Below, piece by piece: positions 30,301-35,013 of a DNA stretch of 35,013 nt. The notes under the pieces were generated by a model, which worked only from the letters and a program-made list of their open reading frames with translations, was not told the origin of the DNA and did not search any database. The translations under genes were made by a program, and so were the position numbers. The stretch is taken from IMG/VR virus record IMGVR_UViG_3300028399_000020, positions 1 through 35,013 of that record; one strand, given 5' to 3'. Every line of letters begins with the position of its first letter. The first letter of the stretch is position 1. Origin of the DNA: a virus.

Positions 30301-31596
30301 CCACTTGGCTATATTAAACTTATGCAATTTGACAACCCAATGTTTTTGGGTGTTTATAATATTTACCAGGGTATTTGGCTTGGTAGCTGGCGTACTCCTA
30401 CGTTACCTAAATATGTTATGAGGGCAGTAAGGTCTATGGCAAAAAAAGACGATGAATATTGGAATTTCCTTGAATATGGCGGTCAGTCAAAGCCTTATCT
30501 GCCGCCTTTTGATGATTTCAAAAAAGATATTGATATTCTTAAGGAGACATCATTTATTAAGAGGGCTATTAAATATATCCAGCAAAACCTAAAAGTTCCC
30601 ACTGATGCCATTTATCGTCCTCTCTGGCAAATTGCTTGGGGGTTTAGCGATAAATTCCCCCGCTTAGTTTCTTACCATTATCTCAGGGCTAAAGGTTATA
30701 CTCCTAAAGAGGCAGCGCAATTAACCGCATTATTCCATGGTGATTATGCCTCTCTTCCTCCTGAAGCCAGGAAAACATTAAATAAGATATTCTTTACTCC
30801 GGTTTTCAAGATAGTGATGAGTAAAGCTTTTTTCTCTATGATTAAATCATTTGCAAAAGTAGTAGGAAGAGCATTATTGCTTAAAAAGTCCTCTAAACGG
30901 GATATTCTTTTAGCACAAGGTTTAATTGTGTTAATAGGTAGTATTTTAGGAAGAAGATATTTAATGAAGAAATTGGGGTTTAAGGAACAGGATTTTGGCC
31001 TGAGATATGTAAAAGAAGTGGAAGACGAAAAGGGAGAAAAGAAAGAGTTGGTTGTTTATATACCTACTCCTGATAATGTATGGTTAAGATATTACCACAG
31101 GTGGAAGGGCTTTCCAGAAGACCCAGACAAGCTTGCAGGGTTTATCAATAGGGCTAAATGGGATTTACACCCTTTATGGCTATTGGGGGTTAACTTATTA
31201 CAGAACCGGCAGCCCGATGGAAGCCCTATATGGAACTCTTTTGATAATTCAGAAAAGATTGCAGAAGATATTTTGTCGTTTTCATTTAAGAGCCTTGTAA
31301 GAATAGCACGCAGGATAGATGATTACGGTGAAAAAGACAAGCGAAAGCAACAGGCAATTAGAGCTTTGCAAAAAGATGTTGGTAAGTTATGGACTACTAT
31401 TTTAGCTCCTACCACTCTGATTTATTTAAGGGAAACTAAGAATAGAAGATTGAGGTATAAGTTGTGGGATTTACGAAGACAATTTTTAAGGCTACAACGG
31501 CGAGAAGGAACTAAAAATCTTGAGGAGAGACTAAAGAAACTTAGGCTTAAAATGCAGGAAGTATTAAAAGAAATGGGGGAAGATAATGAGGATTAA
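27361..31596 (+). CDS. Very large polyvalent-type/ejection protein with ART-like domain
   Basis: A 1411-residue protein, the largest here. Residues 1-75 are Pro-rich. A segment beginning LYHVTT (His439) with ISFTTD (460-465) and KEVRYN (Glu588) resembles the H...S/T...E layout of ADP-ribosyltransferase-like domains carried by phage polyvalent proteins. About 800-840 is a coiled coil. The C-terminal 500 residues contain hydrophobic helices (for example 1183-1197, ILLAQGLIVLIGSIL) and DNVWLRYYHRWKGF, HPLWLLGVNLL segments like the C-terminal domains of phage polyvalent proteins. It is probably packed in the head and injected with DNA. Catalytic activity of the ART-like part is inference. Confidence 0.65.
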   Translation: MNDNPLYSPVPSNIQKRLKEMYEPIPKEVVEKLKMQYSNGAGLFTPPQVPEGYDIPTPLPTPEIKPLTQEKVIPEIRAPRPEEKVDWGKIPKPGLPEWSYRVSLEVRPLLKKVYGEKGLEELQKAQKRLNNVMGRAFYAPAIITGNWYFPLFMEGLNQVKNVIYNAKKSGRYSPLEIHMLSELLPKETPTPIKIASNLAENIADIALLNATANIAKQGLLKKTLEELANKLGKAGKLKEPLRVHKKDLVRFAKGTTLEREAVRYLKAKKLVIPKGKIGRPEAPSTTIQVKPQITSPPISELRTRLLKTYGDKYTPWGRISRLSDKDLANADKWIAGLVKPQPGVGIAPEIKAPTAQKQKPKVSQPDETKLKSMVEKAGGKWKGIQKLDDKNAYVVFNEPTSDSTAYLPIKQATPENISKKLAEIKQKFGKPKKEQVLYHVTTGIKGVGLGRLGEHEGKDISFTTDKNIATKIQKSLKRQTRIMRGELDFNSLRKEVLSERPEDIKLFDQAFSDLEKSYGKKVYQTPKYIEEAYQRFETYAEKFPDKPQVWIIDPEKLKQVNPDNIKILTAKVKRGAKPTRIGERGLKEVRYNPKDIIFPQAVKSKPDVISQVEKRIQETLKKAKAEGKVPLPELGVRKKSPLLADVIRKKGVSLEELREAELSSPPLEIGGFIRIPDNKEIQESLNRLASKIDIEKPFIDIGAPKTGFSIKNYFSRSEAERYRGAVTVDRLSKLKLTPDEYRKVTFIASQPTLFAPLSPAERKRLSPAYQLVRKFFDEHAKRLKKYNIIVEPWPQSLIKRLQNENLHLERTLKSAKGEEVINNIKEKIKDNKAIIRFLKKHKIKYVHLPLRVWLEDLFQNYPEHAPKVMRRFFRKRKTVDLRSLANYLIEQGIIKPEDTDIRNIIAAYSNKVGRMYSLSEIFLNAKKEGLVKPMSEAPADWVLPPAKLIPELRGYRVHPAFMEYLERFLFNVRKGYILNRPLGYIKLMQFDNPMFLGVYNIYQGIWLGSWRTPTLPKYVMRAVRSMAKKDDEYWNFLEYGGQSKPYLPPFDDFKKDIDILKETSFIKRAIKYIQQNLKVPTDAIYRPLWQIAWGFSDKFPRLVSYHYLRAKGYTPKEAAQLTALFHGDYASLPPEARKTLNKIFFTPVFKIVMSKAFFSMIKSFAKVVGRALLLKKSSKRDILLAQGLIVLIGSILGRRYLMKKLGFKEQDFGLRYVKEVEDEKGEKKELVVYIPTPDNVWLRYYHRWKGFPEDPDKLAGFINRAKWDLHPLWLLGVNLLQNRQPDGSPIWNSFDNSEKIAEDILSFSFKSLVRIARRIDDYGEKDKRKQQAIRALQKDVGKLWTTILAPTTLIYLRETKNRRLRYKLWDLRRQFLRLQRREGTKNLEERLKKLRLKMQEVLKEMGEDNED

Positions 31597-32047
31597 ATTT
31601 AAGCATGGCATTGAGGTTTACCTAAACGGGAAGCTGGTTGATAAGCTGGGGGATTTATACGGATGTAAAGAGGGGGATTTAATAGTTGATAATGGGATAG
31701 CAGGCATAACAGCAGTATTGGGAGGCCTGGATTCTGCATTTACTTATATGGCTATTGGCACAGATGATACAAGCCCTCAATCAACCGATACTACCCTGGG
31801 GAATGAAACTCATAGGGAGCAGGCTACTATTAGCAGGGAAACTACTACAAAGACCAATGATACCCTTGTTTTTACAAGGACTTTTTCCGGCTATACAGGG
31901 CAGGAAACAATCAAGGAATGCGGTATTTTTAATGCCTCCTCCGGCGGGTATATGCTATGTAGAATTTTAACGGGAAGTAAATATAGGGATTGGGACGCAG
32001 GGGATACCCTGCAAATAATTGTTAAGGTTCAGGTAACAACATCTTAA
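31586..32047 (+). CDS. Tail fibre/adhesin-like protein
   Basis: A 153-residue protein. The pattern FTYMAIGTDDTSPQSTDTTLGNETHREQATI, then TFSGYTGQETIKECGIFNASSGGYMLCRIL and DTLQIIVKVQV, is a widespread short phage fibre domain (AIGTG...TALGNE...EAGIFNA). The opening 35 residues form a separate beta hairpin. It probably lies at the tail tip with the proteins that follow. The start overlaps the previous gene by 11 nt. Confidence 0.75.
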   Translation: MRIKFKHGIEVYLNGKLVDKLGDLYGCKEGDLIVDNGIAGITAVLGGLDSAFTYMAIGTDDTSPQSTDTTLGNETHREQATISRETTTKTNDTLVFTRTFSGYTGQETIKECGIFNASSGGYMLCRILTGSKYRDWDAGDTLQIIVKVQVTTS

Positions 32048-32060
32048 AGGGAGGGATGAT

Positions 32061-32495
32061 ATGACTAAGCAGGAGCTTTTAGGGAAACTGGCTCAGAAGT
32101 TTCATAAAGTGCAAATTCCGCAGGAACAGAGGAAGGAGGACGGAATTACCTGGTATGTAGTGGGGGTTTATGAGAAAAATGGCGATAGGATGGTGCGGAG
32201 GAATATCGGGTTTTATGTGGAGAATGAAGGAACAGCTAATGAAGCGGCCTACTGGCTTAATTCCGACCCTGTTACTACGCCCACCGCACCGGTTACTTTC
32301 GCTCAGCAGGTTACTGATTATCTAAATAACAAAATTAAGGCGGGAGTGGTAGTTGGTGCGATAGTGGAGAGCGTTTCACAGAATCCCGCTAATGCAGTGG
32401 TTAAGGTGTACATAAGAAAATCAGGCGGGATTATTGAACAGCGTGCCTTGGTTTATCAGAAGGGGACAACACTGGTTCACGAGTTTATAGTTTAG
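32061..32495 (+). CDS. Hypothetical tail-associated protein
   Basis: A 144-residue protein with AGGGAGG upstream. A helical start, a beta region (ITWYVVGVYEKNGDRMVRRNIGFYV), a Thr/Pro linker and a second beta domain (NAVVKVYIRKSGGIIEQRALVYQ). Composition and position fit a small tail-tip or fibre-adapter protein. Not recognised. Confidence 0.6.
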   Translation: MTKQELLGKLAQKFHKVQIPQEQRKEDGITWYVVGVYEKNGDRMVRRNIGFYVENEGTANEAAYWLNSDPVTTPTAPVTFAQQVTDYLNNKIKAGVVVGAIVESVSQNPANAVVKVYIRKSGGIIEQRALVYQKGTTLVHEFIV

Positions 32496-32504
32496 AGGTA
32501 GAAA

Positions 32505-34070
32505 ATGGCTTGGTATAATTCAAGTTGGCAGTACAGAAAAAAGCTAACTGTTAATGCTACTAAAGTAAGCGCAGACCTTACCGATTATCCCGTTTATGTC
32601 AATCTTGCAGACTTGGGCTCAAATTTCTTTAGCAATGTAAAATCCGATGGCTCAGATATAGTAATAACCTCCTCAAATGGTACAACAAAACTTTCCCGTG
32701 AGTTAGTCTCAATAGATACAACAGCGCAGACCGGCGAGCTACATTTCAAAGCCACTTCTCTATCATCCTCTACCGATACTGATTTTTATTGTTATTATGG
32801 TTATGCTTCGGCTTCGGAGACAAACGACACTACTACGTGGGATAGTAGTTTCATGGGGGTATGGCACTTAGAGGAGTCTGGGAATGGCACTGTGGGAGAG
32901 TTTAAGGATTCTACTTCTAACGCCAATGATGGACAAGGAGGAGGAGGCACATCATCATACGTTCCGACAAGGGTGAATTCTAAAATTGGTAAAGGACAAG
33001 AATTTGATGGGGTTGATGATTATATTAAATTCGGTGATTTATATATATCTGGTAATATCACAGTCGAAGCTTGGATTTATACTCATGCAGCCTCAACCGA
33101 ACAGAGACCTGTTGCTAAAAGAGATACTTATGTTCTTGATTTATATAGTGATAATAAGATGTATTGGGAGGTATATTTTAGTGGAGGAAGTAGTATACAG
33201 CCCAGTTATTCTTACTCTACGAATGTATGGCAACATTGGGTAGGGACATATGATGGCTCTTCCGCTATATTATATTTAAACGGTTCTAATGTCGCATCCG
33301 CTTCTGGTTCTGGGACTTTAAATGATAGTGGATACTCTCTATTATTCGGTAATCTTGAGTTATACTCACTATTTTTTGATGGTGTGTTAGACGAAGTTAG
33401 AATTTCAAACACACCTCGCTCCGCCGACTGGATTTCCACCACCCACAACAACCAAAGCTCCCCCTCCACCTTCTACACTGTGGGGAGTCAGGAGGTCAGC
33501 AATACCGCTCCCGATACCCCAACCAACTCTTCCCCTTCTAACGGAGCTACTGGGGTATCCTTAACCCCAACATTACAAGCAAGTGCATTTTCCGACCCTG
33601 ATGGGGATGGACATGCCGCCTCGCAGTGGCAAGTAACTACCACAAGCGGGGATTACTCCTCCCCTGTTTTTGATAGCGGGGAAGATGCTACTAATTTGAC
33701 TTCTATCACACTTTCTACAGCGTTAAGCTCCGGGACTACTTATTATTGGCATGTTAGGTATAAGGATGATAATGCTTTGCCAGCATGGAGTGATTACAGT
33801 AGTGAAACTTCATTTACTACCAAGGATTTAAGGATTTCAGGTAAGGTAACTAAAGATGGGGTAGGAGTGCAGGGAGCGAAATTATTCTTGATAGACCGAG
33901 CTACTGATACAGTGGTGGATACAACTACAACAGATGTAAACGGGGATTATTATTTTAGTAAGCTGGATAGTAGCAAAACTTACCATGTATGCGTGGAATA
34001 TGAATCAGGGGGGCAAAAATATAGGGCAGAGAGTCATTGGTCAATTACCCCTGCGGAGGTTGATATATAA
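32505..34070 (+). CDS. Multidomain receptor-binding protein: DUF2341, LamG lectin-like, Ig/FN3-like, carboxypeptidase-regulatory-like
   Basis: A 521-residue protein without a signal peptide. Residues about 1-110 (WYNSSWQYRKKLTV...DFYCYYGYASASE) match DUF2341. About 118-300 is a concanavalin-like LamG jelly-roll (WHLEES, GQEFDGVDDYI, TVEAWIYT, WQHWVGTYDG, LDEVRISNTPRS). About 335-430 is an Ig/FN3-like repeat starting DTPTNSSPSNGATGVSLTP. About 435-521 is a carboxypeptidase-regulatory-like fold (ISGKVTKDGVGVQGAKLFL, DVNGDYYFSKL). These modules bind carbohydrates or surfaces, so it is the likeliest host-receptor determinant. Its G+C and codon use around 33410-33540 look different from the flanks, hinting at module exchange. 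Confidence 0.85.
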   Translation: MAWYNSSWQYRKKLTVNATKVSADLTDYPVYVNLADLGSNFFSNVKSDGSDIVITSSNGTTKLSRELVSIDTTAQTGELHFKATSLSSSTDTDFYCYYGYASASETNDTTTWDSSFMGVWHLEESGNGTVGEFKDSTSNANDGQGGGGTSSYVPTRVNSKIGKGQEFDGVDDYIKFGDLYISGNITVEAWIYTHAASTEQRPVAKRDTYVLDLYSDNKMYWEVYFSGGSSIQPSYSYSTNVWQHWVGTYDGSSAILYLNGSNVASASGSGTLNDSGYSLLFGNLELYSLFFDGVLDEVRISNTPRSADWISTTHNNQSSPSTFYTVGSQEVSNTAPDTPTNSSPSNGATGVSLTPTLQASAFSDPDGDGHAASQWQVTTTSGDYSSPVFDSGEDATNLTSITLSTALSSGTTYYWHVRYKDDNALPAWSDYSSETSFTTKDLRISGKVTKDGVGVQGAKLFLIDRATDTVVDTTTTDVNGDYYFSKLDSSKTYHVCVEYESGGQKYRAESHWSITPAEVDI

Positions 34071-34393
34071 TGCCAGCATATAGCCCACCTGCCGGAGACA
34101 GTGTTAATTTCGGGGTAGAAGCATATACCACCCCCTCGGCTTCACATATAAATTTTAACCTTACTTATACCCCTCAGATAGTGCTAACAGAAACCTTATC
34201 ATTTGTGCAGGGAGAGGATATTGTTATCCCTTATGAAAAAATTGCTTTCAAGGATAGTATAGAGGTTATATCTCATCAAAGCTGGGTTAAACAGGACGCA
34301 GGTAATACAACCTGGGCTAAAAAGGCAAAGGCAGATGATAGTTGGGTTAAACGAGGTTCTGATAGTATGAATTGGAAACGGAGAAAGCTATGA
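34070..34393 (+). CDS. Small tail or fibre-accessory protein
   Basis: A 107-residue protein whose ATG overlaps the previous TAA (TAATG), GGAGG 9 nt upstream. The opening MPAYSPPAGDSVNFGVEAYTTPSASHINFNL is Pro/Ser-rich beta. A Trp-repeat tail follows (SWVKQDAGNTTWAKKAKADDSWVKRGSDSMNWKRR), with W every 10-12 residues, a possible adhesive or stacking repeat. Not recognised beyond its beta-rich, short-tail-fibre-like opening. Confidence 0.6.
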   Translation: MPAYSPPAGDSVNFGVEAYTTPSASHINFNLTYTPQIVLTETLSFVQGEDIVIPYEKIAFKDSIEVISHQSWVKQDAGNTTWAKKAKADDSWVKRGSDSMNWKRRKL

Positions 34394-34668
34394 AAAGAGA
34401 TAGAAAAGATGATAGCACAAGAGACCTCCTGATGGAGTTTTTGGGTGAGTGGAAGCAGTTTATGCGTAGGTATGAGGATTCAAGTAGAGAGATAAAGAAT
34501 ATGATTAACAAGGTAAATACTAACTCCAAAGCGATAGGCACTCTTGATGGATGGAAGGGGGCACATGAGAAGCACCATACCTGGCTTTATAGAATAGGCA
34601 CTATACTCCTGGGCGGGGGGATATTAGCCAAGCTCATTGATTGGTTTACTTCGTTGAAGAGAGGATAA
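34390..34668 (+). CDS. Holin-like protein (XhlA-like layout)
   Basis: A 92-residue protein from the ATG at 34390, which overlaps the previous stop (ATGA) and has GGAG 6 nt upstream; a TTG at 34372 is less likely. A charged N-terminal helix (LMEFLGEWKQFMRRYEDSSREIKNMINKV) is followed by one C-terminal hydrophobic segment (about 70-86) and basic end. This topology, long helix plus one membrane segment, is like XhlA-type haemolysin/holin proteins. A lysis role is inference from layout and position. Confidence 0.6.
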   Translation: MKRDRKDDSTRDLLMEFLGEWKQFMRRYEDSSREIKNMINKVNTNSKAIGTLDGWKGAHEKHHTWLYRIGTILLGGGILAKLIDWFTSLKRG

Positions 34669-34670
34669 AG

Positions 34671-34835
34671 ATGTCATATGCAGAGAGGATTATTAGTGAA
34701 TTGTTTGATGAATACAGTGATTATGTAGTTTTGAAAAATTCTGAAAAAGAGCCTTTTGCAATGATTATCACGGAGGAAAAAAGGGAATTGTTAATCAAGG
34801 CACTTGCTGCCTTAATAAGCACAGGAAGGAGGTGA
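34671..34835 (+). CDS. 54-residue small protein
   Basis: A small acidic protein from the ATG at 34671 with AGAGG about 7 nt upstream. Helix SYAERIISELFDEYSDY, then a hairpin (VVLKNSEKEPFAMIITEE) and helix ELLIKALAALISTG. Soluble, not recognised. It lies between the holin-like gene and the 36-residue membrane peptide. Confidence 0.55.
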   Translation: MSYAERIISELFDEYSDYVVLKNSEKEPFAMIITEEKRELLIKALAALISTGRR

Positions 34836-34839
34836 GATT

Positions 34840-34950
34840 ATGGGTAACTTTATCATCGGGCTAATCATCGGGGTTCTTGTAGGGGCTGTTGTCTCCTGGA
34901 ACGTTGCATGGAGAAGTGGATTCTTGGCAGTTAAGAAGAAAAAGAAATGA
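34840..34950 (+). CDS. 36-residue single-helix membrane peptide
   Basis: ATG at 34840 with GGAGG 8 nt upstream. One Gly-rich hydrophobic helix (NFIIGLIIGVLVGAVVSWNVAW) and a poly-Lys tail (VKKKKK). Its stop overlaps the ATG of the next gene, whose complete copy is at 61-672 because the molecule is circular. Gly-zipper helices with a basic tail are typical of small phage lysis or regulator peptides. Confidence 0.65.
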   Translation: MGNFIIGLIIGVLVGAVVSWNVAWRSGFLAVKKKKK

Positions 34951-35013
34951 AAGAGTATTTTAACCCATTTGGGAAGTTTTTTTGGTCAAGGGTTCTCTCA
35001 CACTTCCCTAATA
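34887..35013. repeat. Terminal direct overlap, right copy (circular contig)
   Basis: Identical to positions 1-127. It holds the 3' part of the 36-residue peptide gene and the first 63 bases (34951 onward not a new gene) of the gene completed at 61-672. Only one copy exists in the circular molecule. Confidence 0.95.

Noticed and set aside
1-35013. tRNA genes, CRISPR arrays, insertion sequences
   Set aside because: I looked for tRNA-like T-loops, regularly spaced repeats and transposase motifs by eye and saw none; a tRNA or repeat scan would be needed to exclude weak cases.

Overview
The window looks like one complete, circularly assembled phage genome. Its first 127 bases recur exactly as its last 127 bases, so the unique sequence is a circle of 34,886 bp. 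The head genes identify a tailed phage with podovirus-type parts: a large terminase, a P22-type portal, a scaffold, an N4-gp56-family capsid protein, a connector, no tape measure and no sheath. The host is an unidentified bacterium. Strong GGAGG ribosome binding sites and TTGACA/TATAAT-type promoters indicate bacterial expression. A putative envelope protein at 61-672, ending in beta-strand-like repeats and a C-terminal Phe, hints at an outer membrane, but this is weak evidence.

Layout. (1) 643-9236, minus strand: a long early operon of about 25 small, mostly overlapping genes. Its core is a recombination cassette: a RecB-like nuclease, a putative annealing protein, a PC4-like ssDNA-binding protein, a RusA resolvase and a degenerate RusA copy. 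Around it lie zinc-ribbon, YopX-like, Lar-like and unknown proteins and tiny membrane peptides. (2) 9237-9400: a divergent promoter region between two small Xre-type HTH genes. (3) 9401-11302, plus strand: an HTH regulator, a structured RNA leader, a lambda-O-like initiator gene with five copies of a 14-nt palindrome inside it (probable origin), a partner gene and an excisionase-like HTH protein, closed by a terminator. (4) 11343-12794, minus strand: three small genes with their own promoter. (5) 12835-13635: a very A+T-rich stretch, a promoter, a possible small terminase and a conserved 64-bp element. (6) 13636-34393, plus strand: packaging, capsid, connector, tail, ejection and receptor-binding genes. 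Between capsid and connector are two paralogous Rossmann-like proteins and a methyltransferase/glycosyltransferase fusion. (7) 34390-64 across the junction, and on to 672: small membrane proteins that may form a lysis or envelope cassette. No endolysin was recognised.

How it may work (inference). The HTH pair would decide between the leftward recombination operon and the rightward replication operon. The initiator would bind the repeats in its own gene, and its synthesis may be tuned by the RNA leader. Recombination proteins would process replicating DNA for packaging. A temperate-like switch is present, but I see no integrase and no partition genes. The most unusual points are the interlocked leader RNA, promoters that place +1 at a start codon, the paired 64-bp elements at 8.7 and 13.5 kb, the catalytically degenerate RusA duplicate, and the sugar-enzyme-like genes inside the head module behind a hairpin without a Shine-Dalgarno site.
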